From Clostridia bacterium (GTDB lineage Bacteria; Bacillota; Clostridia; Lachnospirales; Lachnospiraceae): a DNA stretch of 64,000 nt. The notes under the pieces are model-generated. The model worked only from the letters and a program-made list of their open reading frames with translations. It did not search any database and was not told the DNA's origin. This document shows, one piece after another, positions 53,436 to 61,517 of the stretch (its first letter is position 1; every line of letters starts with the position of its first letter). Both the position numbers and the translations under genes were made by a program. The stretch is from contig CAJTFE010000012.1 of NCBI GenBank assembly GCA_910575725.1, forward strand, positions 61,440-125,439, written 5' to 3'.

Positions 53436-56036
53436 CTATTCAAAATCCTTTTCCAGTAAAACCAGATTGCCAAACTCATCTGTACGGCCTTTACGCCGCT
53501 TTCCAAAGAGTCCCCGCTTGTCTCCGCGCTCTATCGCCTCGTCAATCATCTCTTTCACTTCGGCCACATTTACCAGGTGATCGCTTGTCTGACGATTGCC
53601 TATGCGGTTGTAAAGGGCCAGCACTGCCATCTCGTCAAAGACGCATTCCTGCTCTCTTGCATAGGATTCGCCGAAGGCAACCAGCTCCTTGTTCGTAAAG
53701 GTGGGAAGCTCTATGGTACGGGTGAACTTAGCCGCCAGGCTTTCACAGCGGATAAACAGATCCCGGATCTCTTCCTTCTCATCCTCCAGAATGACCAAAA
53801 GCCCTCCTGTCTTCCGGGTCATGGCATGGGATAGCTGGACTGCCGTCTGGGTTTTCAAACGTCCGGCCTTTTCAATGAGAAGCGCTCCTCCTCCCAGCTT
53901 TCCGAATACAGTGGAGATATTCTTGCCGTTCAGGCTTTCCGCCTCCACCTTTACCAGCTTAGCCCCGGTATTTTTCCGCTGCTTCTCAATGGCTTTTACA
54001 ATATCGGAGGCCAGGGTTGTCTTTCCTGTTCCGCCCTCTCCTGTGATAACCAGGTTGCCCACCAGAGAATCCTCTCTGCGCTCCCCGCGCATCCGATCCT
54101 CTTCTAACAGCTCCGCAAGCTGCTGATTCATGCCGCGGACAGAAGTAAAGTATGCAAAAAGCTTCTTCTGTTCCTCGGAGAGCTGTCCCGGCGGAATGGT
54201 TGCAATCTCCTCCTCCAAGGCCTTCTCCAGCTTTTCCATCATGGGAGACGGGGATACGGGCTCTTCCTCCGGCTCCTCTTCCTCTTCTTCGGATACTGCC
54301 GGCTCTTCCTCCTTGGTGAACGCCAGGTTCTCTTCTTTTACAAAAGGCTTATCAAGGCTTTCCGCCTCCAGAATGTCAATGATATCATCAAATCCGTCGG
54401 GAAGCTCATATTCCAATATAGTTGCAATATCGCAGGTTTCATCCAGACGTTTCTTGGGATCCCTTTCCGGTTCCCGGACCGCTTCCTTCGTCGATTCTTT
54501 CTTCTTTGGTTCTTTCTCCTTCTGCCTGCTTTCTTCCTTCCCTTTCTGTATGGGCTCCACATGCACCCGGACCGGAAGCTGGCCTTCAATCTCGTCAATC
54601 AGCCTCTGAATCTCCTCCGGAAGGGTCGGAATGACTTCTGTATTCAGCTCCGGGAGCTGGCCGGTGGCCCGCAGATATTCGCGCTCTTTACGCTTGGCCT
54701 CGTCCCGTCTGGCCGCCTCGGCGATGGCTGCCTCTGTCTCCTTTTTCTTTTCCTCCCAGCCGTTCAGAATGTCTTCTATGGTCATCTGGCCTGTAATCTG
54801 CCGATCCAGCACATTTTCTTCCATATCAAAAGTGAGCTGGCCGCTCTCGTTCTGACCTAAAAACCTGGGAAGACGGAAGGTGTCTCTTTCCAGTCTCTGT
54901 ACCGGTCTTTCTACCGGCTTGTCCTGACCGGCCTTTAAATCCGGCTCCTGAACACTCTCATATTTTGAAGCAAGAACCGCTTCCTCCTGCTCCGGTTCGG
55001 CTACCGCAATTTCTTCTTCTTCTTCTGCTTCCTCTGACTGCTGCCGGGCGGCTTCCTGCTCTTCTTCTAACCTTCTTAAGGCTTCTCTTTGTTCCTCTTC
55101 TAACTTCCTCCGGGCGGCCTCCTGTTCCTCCTCCAGCTTCTTACGGGCAGCCTCGCGCCTTGCTCTGGCCTGTCGCTTTTTATGAGCCTCGGCCTCACGC
55201 CGCTCTTTTTCCTGCTGCAGTCTGGCCGCTTCCTGTTCCGGATCTTCCTCCTCTTCCTGGGGTGCATCCGCCCAGGGCGCAGGCACAGGCTCGGGATTGG
55301 TCTCCCTTGCAAGCTCCTCCCTCATAAAGTCCTGAAGTCCCTCTGCCAGGGCTGCCTGGAGATTGCTGGTGTTAAACTCGTCCATATTGATCTGTTTAAC
55401 TTCTATCTCCTCCGCCTGGTTTTCGGACATCATCTGACGGTACTTTTCTTCCTGGGAGGCTGTCAGCGGCTGAATCCGCATCTTCAGCTCCATGGCCTTC
55501 ATCACGTACTCGCCCTCGCTGAACCACAGAATCAGATCGTCGCATTCCTCCACGCACTTGGCTATCATGCCTTCCTTATAATAGAGGGCCGCCAGCTCGT
55601 AAGCCCACCGTTCCTGGTATTCCCGGCTCTTATATTCTTCCAGAACGGCAATCTGATCCTCAACAGAGGAACCTCTTCCCTTGTAAATCTGATATTTCAA
55701 TACATAGCGGCTCAAATCATGGGGCGCTATCTTTGTAAATTCTTTGTATAATTCAATGGCCTCGTCAAAGTTTCCAAGCTTTACGGCCACTTCCACCATG
55801 CGGTATACAATCATACGCCCGATAGGGGCGCAGTCATACGCCATGTTCAGAATCTCATTGCAATCCTCATAGCGCTCCAGGTTCTCGTAAATCTCACTGA
55901 CGCTCATCAGCAGGCTTGTATTGCGGATCTTGCTCCAGTCTATGGAATCTGCAATCTTGGCTGCGGCTTTATATTTTTTCTGCTCAAGCAGCTTTTCCAT
56001 CTGTTCGGTTTTTATCTGAAATTCATACTTGTCCAA
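53436..56036 (-). CDS. TPR, coiled-coil and AAA+ (CbxX/CfqX-like) fusion protein
   Basis: 866-aa cytoplasmic protein. Residues 1-210 are TPR-like repeats (KYKAAAKIADSIDW, DEAIELYKEF), then a charged coiled coil with Glu/Arg/Ala repeats (about 255-345), a disordered acidic middle, and a C-terminal AAA+ domain from about 610 related to CbxX-type ATPases. Walker A GEGGTGKTT is intact, but the Walker B position reads ALLIEKAG instead of a DE pair. The start is a TTG at 56036 with GAGGTGG five bases upstream; the ATG 65 codons earlier gives an unlikely leader. Function unknown; the form suggests a scaffold or regulator. Confidence 0.75.
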   Translation of the reverse strand: MDKYEFQIKTEQMEKLLEQKKYKAAAKIADSIDWSKIRNTSLLMSVSEIYENLERYEDCNEILNMAYDCAPIGRMIVYRMVEVAVKLGNFDEAIELYKEFTKIAPHDLSRYVLKYQIYKGRGSSVEDQIAVLEEYKSREYQERWAYELAALYYKEGMIAKCVEECDDLILWFSEGEYVMKAMELKMRIQPLTASQEEKYRQMMSENQAEEIEVKQINMDEFNTSNLQAALAEGLQDFMREELARETNPEPVPAPWADAPQEEEEDPEQEAARLQQEKERREAEAHKKRQARARREAARKKLEEEQEAARRKLEEEQREALRRLEEEQEAARQQSEEAEEEEEIAVAEPEQEEAVLASKYESVQEPDLKAGQDKPVERPVQRLERDTFRLPRFLGQNESGQLTFDMEENVLDRQITGQMTIEDILNGWEEKKKETEAAIAEAARRDEAKRKEREYLRATGQLPELNTEVIPTLPEEIQRLIDEIEGQLPVRVHVEPIQKGKEESRQKEKEPKKKESTKEAVREPERDPKKRLDETCDIATILEYELPDGFDDIIDILEAESLDKPFVKEENLAFTKEEEPAVSEEEEEEPEEEPVSPSPMMEKLEKALEEEIATIPPGQLSEEQKKLFAYFTSVRGMNQQLAELLEEDRMRGERREDSLVGNLVITGEGGTGKTTLASDIVKAIEKQRKNTGAKLVKVEAESLNGKNISTVFGKLGGGALLIEKAGRLKTQTAVQLSHAMTRKTGGLLVILEDEKEEIRDLFIRCESLAAKFTRTIELPTFTNKELVAFGESYAREQECVFDEMAVLALYNRIGNRQTSDHLVNVAEVKEMIDEAIERGDKRGLFGKRRKGRTDEFGNLVLLEKDFE

Positions 56037-56236
56037 CCGTTCCACCTCAATCAATTCCCGTAAACAGCAGATATGCAAAAGGCGTCTGTACGGGCTTCCG
56101 GCTCTATAAATACCATATCTCGCCCTGTTCTTAGAGCATTTGTCAAAATATGCCGTAGATAGTCTTAGTGTATCACAGGGCACATGCCTTGTCAAAATTT
56201 TTTCTCTTAAGATTCTCCCCGGATTCCGCAAAAAAG

Positions 56237-56276
56237 AACCGATATCCGGACAGCAGTTTCTGGCAGGATATCGGTT
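56237..56276. terminator. Hairpin with T tract, displaced terminator
   Basis: AACCGATATCC pairs perfectly with GGATATCGGTT. On the minus strand it ends in CTTTTTTG. It lies upstream of the AAA+ gene and about 640 bases beyond the minus-strand gene ending at 56918, with the toxin locus between. The rest of 56277-56481 is AT-rich with no gene. Confidence 0.6.
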
Positions 56277-56481
56277 TCTTTCAGTGATGTTAAAAATGCA
56301 GTAATAGATATATTTTACATTTTACTTTTTCATAAACGTAAACTGTGCCATTAATTTCTACTATAATATCTTTTTATTCTTGCAAAGCAATAAATGCTTT
56401 ATAAACTAAATTTTTGAGTTGTAGCTGCATTAAATAGGTCACACTTAAACTATATCGTACAGCGAACAGTGAAAAATCAAA

Positions 56482-56510
56482 TTGAAGTTCCTGTCGAATT
56501 ATGGTAGTAT
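56482..56510 (+). promoter_or_regulatory. Promoter of the type I toxin mRNA
   Basis: TTGAAG, exactly 17 bases, TAGTAT, giving a transcript start near 56517 and a leader of about 100 bases before the toxin start. Confidence 0.65.
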
Positions 56511-56541
56511 TTATCTGGGAATACCAAGATGGTAGGCGGTT

Positions 56542-56613
56542 AGCCCTCTCCGGAGGGACTGTGACCCTCCGATTACATAGAAACCCACAAGGGAATCTGG
56601 AGAAAGGAGGGCT
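56542..56613 (+). promoter_or_regulatory. Toxin mRNA leader with sequestered ribosome binding site
   Basis: AGCCCTC (56542-56548) is complementary to GAGGGCT (56607-56613), the 3' part of the toxin ribosome binding site GAAAGGAGGG. CCCTC/GAGGG and GGAGGG/CCCTCC stems lie between. Long-range pairing of the 5' end with the Shine-Dalgarno site is a known way of keeping type I toxin mRNAs untranslated until processed. Confidence 0.6.
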
Positions 56614-56619
56614 GAGCCA

Positions 56620-56718
56620 ATGGATATTTTAGGACTTATGGCAGTGTTAAGCTTTGGCTTGACCTGCTTTGGAATAGGATACTCTATCGGTAAGGATAGT
56701 AACAAGACACAGAAATAG
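56620..56718 (+). CDS. Small holin-like type I toxin (32 aa)
   Basis: The peptide begins MDILGLMAVLSFGLTCFGIG and ends in the polar tail KDSNKTQK: one transmembrane helix with a charged C-terminus, the form of holin-like toxins (TxpA/BsrG-like group). A very strong site, GAAAGGAGGG, lies nine bases upstream. The gene has its own promoter, a structured leader and a terminator directly after the stop. An opposing promoter downstream drives an overlapping antisense RNA. The toxin role is inferred from the whole layout. Confidence 0.8.
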   Translation: MDILGLMAVLSFGLTCFGIGYSIGKDSNKTQK

Positions 56719-56825
56719 CCGCCCCAGTCTAGCAAACTAAGCGGCCATTTTTGTTTAGCATATGTTGGGCTAACCGTCTATCGGTAACGCTTGTTGGGCA
56801 TCTGTTGACGCAGGTGTCCTTCTTT
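56716..56825 (-). ncRNA. Antisense antitoxin RNA (predicted)
   Basis: A consensus promoter on the minus strand (TTGCTG at 56855-56860, 17 bases, TATATT at 56832-56837) points toward the toxin gene. The RNA would start near 56825 and overlap the toxin 3' end and terminator, where it could base-pair with the toxin mRNA. Internal repeats of TTGGGC and CCGATAGACGG suggest folded structure. No protein is encoded here. Confidence 0.65.
56718..56752. terminator. Shared terminator of toxin mRNA and antitoxin RNA
   Basis: GCCGC pairs with GCGGC, followed by CATTTTTG on plus. On the minus strand the same stem is followed by TATTTCTG, so it may also end the antisense RNA, giving a 3'-3' overlap. Confidence 0.7.
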
Positions 56826-56917
56826 ATGTTCAATATACCACAATCTTTAAAGTGCAGCAAGCATTTTTTAGCGGTTATCCAATTCGCTCCCCTTTTTCTG
56901 TTACTGTTCACGCACAA

Positions 56918-57709
56918 CTATTCTGCAAGCAATGAGCCAAGCACCGTACTTGCACGAACATTTGACTTTACCAGATAATCTATCATATTCCCAAACAGCA
57001 CATCATAGCCTTCCCAGTCGCAGAACTCCCTCGGCGCCCAGTGGGGAGAGCAGTCGCTGGAAAAGATACCGCTTCTGCCTTCTCCATACGTTCCGAACGC
57101 AATAAAGGGATCGCCGCAGATCGTCGCCACAAGCTCTGCGCCTTCTTTTAAAATGCTTTTATTGTATCCCAGAACCGGCGGCCACTCCCCAGTGATCCCC
57201 TTTAAAACAGGATGATCGGAAGCCTCCGTTTGCGCCGATACCCCTTCGCAGTGCTCCATTCTGTCATCACAGGTGAGAAGCTGCACCGGAAGAACATCCT
57301 GCACCGGCGTGGCCCACCATTTTCCCTGTCCTCCGATTCCGTTGAAGGTCATATAGCCTCCGATCATCAGAAGCGAGCCTCCCTCCAGCACATAATCCTT
57401 AAGGAGGCTGCAGCGGTTGGGAAATCTTTTCCCCATAGTGAATGTCTCCGTGGGAATCAGCAGCGTATCCGCACCCACATCCGACAGCACTACACACACA
57501 TATTCTTTTAACTCCTCCATGGTAAACGGAAACTGATCCGCTGCAATGTGGCTTGGCATATATACAAATTCATATCCAGCCTTTTCAATGGCCTTATCAA
57601 TCCATCCAAGACCCGTCTCATACTTAGAGGCTGAAAAAGAATTAAATCCCTTCACCTCTGTCACGGTGGCTGTCCATGATTCGCCTACAAATAATACCTT
57701 CTTTGACAT
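56918..57709 (-). CDS. Putative glutamine amidotransferase-like protein (PF07090 type)
   Basis: 263-aa protein of the class-I amidotransferase-like fold (ThuA/DUF1355 relatives): KKVLFVGESWTA, VVLSDVGADTLLIP, LLKDYVLEGGSLLMIGGYMTFNGIGG and a C-terminal SGIFSSDCSPHWAP. The nucleophile Cys expected of true amidotransferases is not at the GxCxG elbow, where GGYMT is seen, so it is probably not an amidotransferase. ThuA-like members lie in sugar operons. It is the last gene of the LacI-controlled operon. Confidence 0.75.
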   Translation of the reverse strand: MSKKVLFVGESWTATVTEVKGFNSFSASKYETGLGWIDKAIEKAGYEFVYMPSHIAADQFPFTMEELKEYVCVVLSDVGADTLLIPTETFTMGKRFPNRCSLLKDYVLEGGSLLMIGGYMTFNGIGGQGKWWATPVQDVLPVQLLTCDDRMEHCEGVSAQTEASDHPVLKGITGEWPPVLGYNKSILKEGAELVATICGDPFIAFGTYGEGRSGIFSSDCSPHWAPREFCDWEGYDVLFGNMIDYLVKSNVRASTVLGSLLAE

Positions 57710-57789
57710 AATATCCCTATCCTTCCCTTTCTGATTTCATAGTTTACCGCTGAAGCCGAAACTCTCTGCGAACAAGGAGACGCCCAGAT

Positions 57790-58163
57790 TCAGCTTTCCT
57801 CCAGCAGCTTTTCTATCTCACTGCGCAGGGCCATGGCCGGAGCCGTCCCCTGTCTCGTTACCGCCAATGCGCCTGCCGCATTTCCATAACGCATTGCTTC
57901 AAAGATATCCTTTCCTTCCGACAGAGCCGTGGCAAAAGCGCCGTTAAACGCATCTCCCGCCCCTGTGGTATCGATTGCTTCCGTCTTCATGCATGGCAGC
58001 AGCTCCCTCTTTTCTCCGTCATCGGCATATGCACCCATTGCTCCCATTGTAATCACGACATTCCGAACGCCCTTATCCTGGAATACCCTGGCGCCGGCAT
58101 GCCGTCTGTGCGGCTGATCAGATCTACCGCAAAGCTTCCGAATACAACAATTGGTTTTCCCAT
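57790..58163 (-). pseudogene. PfkB/ribokinase-family sugar kinase with internal deletion
   Basis: From the ATG at 58163 the frame encodes a normal ribokinase start (GKPIVVFGSFAVDLISRTDG, then MPAPG) and hits a stop soon after. In the next frame, from near 58093, the normal C-terminal third begins (ARVFQDKGVRNVVITMG, then DTTGAGDAFNGAF) and runs to 57790. About 170-180 codons of the middle (substrate site and central sheet) are missing, with a frame change at the join near 58090. It cannot make a working kinase. Confidence 0.9.
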
Positions 58164-58210
58164 ATCCGCCCTGCCTTTCTCTTCGAGAATGTTCTTTTTC
58201 ACTGTGTCTC

Positions 58211-59488
58211 TTACTGCTTACTTAAAAAATACGCATACCTGGCTATGGATTCCAGATAAACCTCTACCGGCACATATTCATTTACCCCGTGAACTCCGTA
58301 TTCATTGGCCCCCGGTCCCATGGTAATGGCAGCAATCCCGTGATCCTGCAGGTAATTAGCGTCCGATGTGCTTAAGCAGGACTCATAGACCGGCTCCCTT
58401 CCGAAGGCCCTCGCCGCCTCTGCAAGCTGCCTGCATAAGGGATGTTCCATCTCCACATTGACGGGCGGCTTGGCTGAGAGCAGATAGGGAATCGTGACAA
58501 CCGGCGGATGCTCTTTAAGCCAGAAGCTCCTTTCTGCTGCCCGGTTAACGGCTCCTTTAAAATAAGCAAACGCTTCCTCCTGGGAAATGCTTGGATTATA
58601 CAGCATGCTTCCTGTGATCTTGCATTTCTCTGCTCCTGCCGAAAAAATGCCCTTGCTTTCAATTCCGGAGAAATTGATGGTAGTAGACCCCCATTCCGTC
58701 AGCGGATGGTTCGCATACTGCCCCAGCTCCTTTTCCAGCTTCTGAAGCTCTCCAATCAGCTCAATGGCAAGTTCAATGGCATTCTTCCCAGGAACATTTT
58801 TCACGTGATAACCATGGGGATAGAGGGTATGGTGGCGTGATGCGATGTGATAGCTTAGTCCCTGCACCTCAATTGTAAAATAAAACTCCCCCTGGATTGC
58901 CGGTACGATAGCCAGGTTGTTGGAAGGCTCCATCACAATGCATTCCTTTGCAAAATAGCCTCTTTCGATGATACTGTCTACGCCGAATTCCCGGCCTCCG
59001 TTCTCCTCTGACATCACATAAGTAAAATACAGCGGCCTTTTCGGCTTGACGCCCAATTTGTGCAGTACGTGCATTGCCATCAAGGGGGCTGCGCATCCTG
59101 CCTTCATGTCAGACGCCCCCCGGCCGTATATCTTTCCCTCTTTTACTGCGCCGGACCAGGGGCCGGCATCCTCTCTCCACTCCGCCTTCTGGAGCTCCGT
59201 TACCGGAACCGTATCCGTATGTCCTGCAAACAGAAGGGGTTCTCCCTCTCCCTCGCTGACTGCCGCAACATTTGAAAAATCATTTCCCGATTTCCAGAAA
59301 TCAACCTTGTCAAAAATCCCATATTCTTCCAGCTTCTTCTGCATCCAGAGATGGCATGCAAAAGGCGCCTTATTTTCGCCCAGGGCAGGATTCGTGGAAT
59401 CCTTCTGTATATACTCGCTCAGAAAACCGATGTATTCCTTCCGGTTCTTATCTACGCACTCTCTTATCCTGTCTATGATATATTCCAT
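58211..59488 (-). CDS. M20-family metallopeptidase/deacylase (ArgE/DapE type)
   Basis: 425-aa enzyme. Metal ligands and catalytic residues: LLFAGHTDTVPV, GRGASDMKAGCAAP, SEENGGREFG (Glu pair) and a later TSDANYLQDHGI. It hydrolyses an amide bond of an N-acylated small molecule. The start at 59488 (MEYIIDR) has GGAGGAAGA upstream; the longer frame is rejected. It lies in the sugar ABC operon, so the imported compound may be an N-acyl or glycosyl-amine conjugate. Confidence 0.88.
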   Translation of the reverse strand: MEYIIDRIRECVDKNRKEYIGFLSEYIQKDSTNPALGENKAPFACHLWMQKKLEEYGIFDKVDFWKSGNDFSNVAAVSEGEGEPLLFAGHTDTVPVTELQKAEWREDAGPWSGAVKEGKIYGRGASDMKAGCAAPLMAMHVLHKLGVKPKRPLYFTYVMSEENGGREFGVDSIIERGYFAKECIVMEPSNNLAIVPAIQGEFYFTIEVQGLSYHIASRHHTLYPHGYHVKNVPGKNAIELAIELIGELQKLEKELGQYANHPLTEWGSTTINFSGIESKGIFSAGAEKCKITGSMLYNPSISQEEAFAYFKGAVNRAAERSFWLKEHPPVVTIPYLLSAKPPVNVEMEHPLCRQLAEAARAFGREPVYESCLSTSDANYLQDHGIAAITMGPGANEYGVHGVNEYVPVEVYLESIARYAYFLSKQ

Positions 59489-59538
59489 GGCTCTTCCTCC
59501 GTTCCAGCCTTCAAATACGCTCAGATACTTTAGAAACA

Positions 59539-59563
59539 GGGCTGCCTTACTTTCCGACAGCCC
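59539..59563 (-). other. Intercistronic hairpin
   Basis: GGGCTG pairs with CAGCCC between the sugar-binding gene and the M20 gene. On the minus strand it is followed by TGTTTCT, a weak T tract, so it may partly terminate or stabilise the upstream message that encodes the abundant binding protein. Confidence 0.5.
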
Positions 59564-59604
59564 CATTGTCAGAAAAACACGTTAATCCGTGATTGATAAG
59601 AGCT

Positions 59605-60654
59605 TTACTCAAGGGGATAAAGAACCTTGTGCACATCGGGATCATTCATATTTTCTTTTGTTACCACAACAACATCGGTCGCCACCTCCTGGGGAACCTC
59701 TTCCCCTGCGAGAGCTTGATTAATATACTCTACTGCCAATCTTCCCATTTCATAAGGCTGCTGTACAATCAGCGCGTCAATGACGCCGTTTTCCAGATAC
59801 TGAATCTCGTCCGCCGCTGCGTCAAAGGCAACCACATGCACGCTCTCCTCAAGGCCTGCGTTAATCAGAGCCTGGCTCGCACCGATGGCACCTCTGTCGT
59901 AAGCTGCAAAGATACCTGCGACGTCCGCATTTGCCGTCAGCATGTTCTCTGTGTTGGACAAAGCTGCTGCCTGGTCTGCGCCTCTTAAAGTCTCCAGCAG
60001 CTCGATTCCGGAATGTTCAGCCGCTGCCGCTTCCGCACCGATGCCCCGGCCGTCGTTTGAGGGAATGCCAGCCAGCGCATTGATTACAACTGCCTTCCCC
60101 TGTCCGCCCATAAGCTCTATAAGCGTTTCCATTGCAAGCCGTCCGCCTGCCTCATTGTCTGTGGCGATGTATGAGGTAACCTTATCCGTATTTACGGGGC
60201 CGTCTACTACAACCACGGGAATTCCTGCATCCTCTGCCTTCTCCACAGAGGGAACCAGAGCGTCCGAATCAACCGGAATCAGAATGATGCCGTCAACTCC
60301 GCTGGATATGGCATTTTCCATCAGATCCATCTGGCCCTGGATATCTCCGTCCTGGCTGGGGCCTGTGTAAATCAATTCTCCGCCGCTCTTCTCAAGCTCT
60401 GCCAGGGAGCCTGCCTGTACGTTCAGCCAGTATTCGCTGTTTATGGACATTACAATCATCTGTATTGTCGGACCGTCCTTTGTCTCCTCAGCGGGGGCCG
60501 GCTCTGCCGCATCATCTGTATTCTCTGCTGTGGGTTCCTCTGTCTGCTCCGTATCTGCCCCCGGCGCCGGCGCCTCCGCCTTTGAACCGCAGCCGGCCAG
60601 TGCGGCGGCCGCCATAGACATGGCTAAAATTACTGCTGTCAACCTTTTCTTCAT
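59605..60654 (-). CDS. Sugar-binding lipoprotein of the LacI-controlled ABC operon
   Basis: 349-aa lipoprotein: lipobox AALAGCGSK, an acidic Ala/Glu/Thr linker, then a type-I periplasmic-binding fold (PTIQMIVMSINSEYWLNVQAG, DGIILIPVDSDALVPSVEKA, VVDGPVNTDKVTSYIATDNEAGG). The sequence is complete. It matches the truncated permease and ATPase in the same operon, so import may no longer work unless other permeases substitute. Confidence 0.9.
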   Translation of the reverse strand: MKKRLTAVILAMSMAAAALAGCGSKAEAPAPGADTEQTEEPTAENTDDAAEPAPAEETKDGPTIQMIVMSINSEYWLNVQAGSLAELEKSGGELIYTGPSQDGDIQGQMDLMENAISSGVDGIILIPVDSDALVPSVEKAEDAGIPVVVVDGPVNTDKVTSYIATDNEAGGRLAMETLIELMGGQGKAVVINALAGIPSNDGRGIGAEAAAAEHSGIELLETLRGADQAAALSNTENMLTANADVAGIFAAYDRGAIGASQALINAGLEESVHVVAFDAAADEIQYLENGVIDALIVQQPYEMGRLAVEYINQALAGEEVPQEVATDVVVVTKENMNDPDVHKVLYPLE

Positions 60655-60704
60655 GTTCGTTCCTCCTTTTTTCTCTGTGGGTTTCCTTTTTTCTATGAGA
60701 AAGG

Positions 60705-61517
60705 TCAGCTGACCTTTTCCCTCTGTAGGATATCTGCAAAAACGGCCAGGACTACCACCACGCCGATTGCAATCTGCTGTACAAAAGAGTTCAGCCCAAG
60801 CAGCGTGAAGCCATTGTTGAGAACGCTGATGATCAGCGCGCCAATGAGAGAGCCTTTCACCGATCCGCGGCCTCCGGAGAAGGACGCTCCTCCGATTACC
60901 GCTGCCGCAATGGCGTTGGATTCATAGCCGGCTGCCGCATTGGGCTGGGCTACCGCAAGCCTTCCCAGAAGGATAACTCCGGCTGCCGCTGCCAGGAAGC
61001 CCTCGATGGTATAGGTAAGCATGGTATTTCGCTTGATTGCTATTCCGGACAGCCGGGCTGCCTCATAGTTGCTGCCAATGGCGTACAGGCTGCGCCCGTA
61101 AGAGGTGTACACCAGCAGAATATGAATGACAACCGCCGTAAAAATCATAATCACGATGGGATTGGGAATCCCGATAAAGGTTCCCTGCCCAATCACCCTC
61201 ACAGCTTCCGGAAGCTGTGAAACCGGAAGCCCGTTTGTAATCAGAAGAGCAGTGCCCCGGAAGATTCCCGTTGTACCCAGGGTAGCCACAAAGGGCGGAA
61301 GCTTCATATAGGTAACGATGAAGCCGTTGACCGCTCCCAGGGCCGCGCCTGCAAAGCAGGAAATAAGCATTGCCCAGAAAATGGGACAGCCTGCCTTCAT
61401 CAGATACGCAGAGACAATGCCTGCCAGAGCCAGGACCGCCCCGATAGACAGATCAATACCGCCGATAATAATAACCATCAGCATCCCGATGGATAATACT
61501 ACATTGACAGACGCCTG
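60705..61517 (-). pseudogene. RbsC-type permease lacking its N-terminus
   Basis: From the ATG at 61484 only 259 residues follow (GGIDLSIGAVLALAG, GGASFSGGRGSV), against about 320 in the family. Eleven more codons upstream in frame (QASVNVVLSIG) still match the family and run into the ATPase reading frame, with no start codon. About 50-60 N-terminal residues with the first helices are missing. It is the distal half of the deletion fusion with the ATPase gene. Confidence 0.85.

Noticed and set aside
56918..57709. Catalytic glutamine amidotransferase
   Set aside because: The nucleophile elbow lacks a Cys, so only fold-level similarity is claimed.
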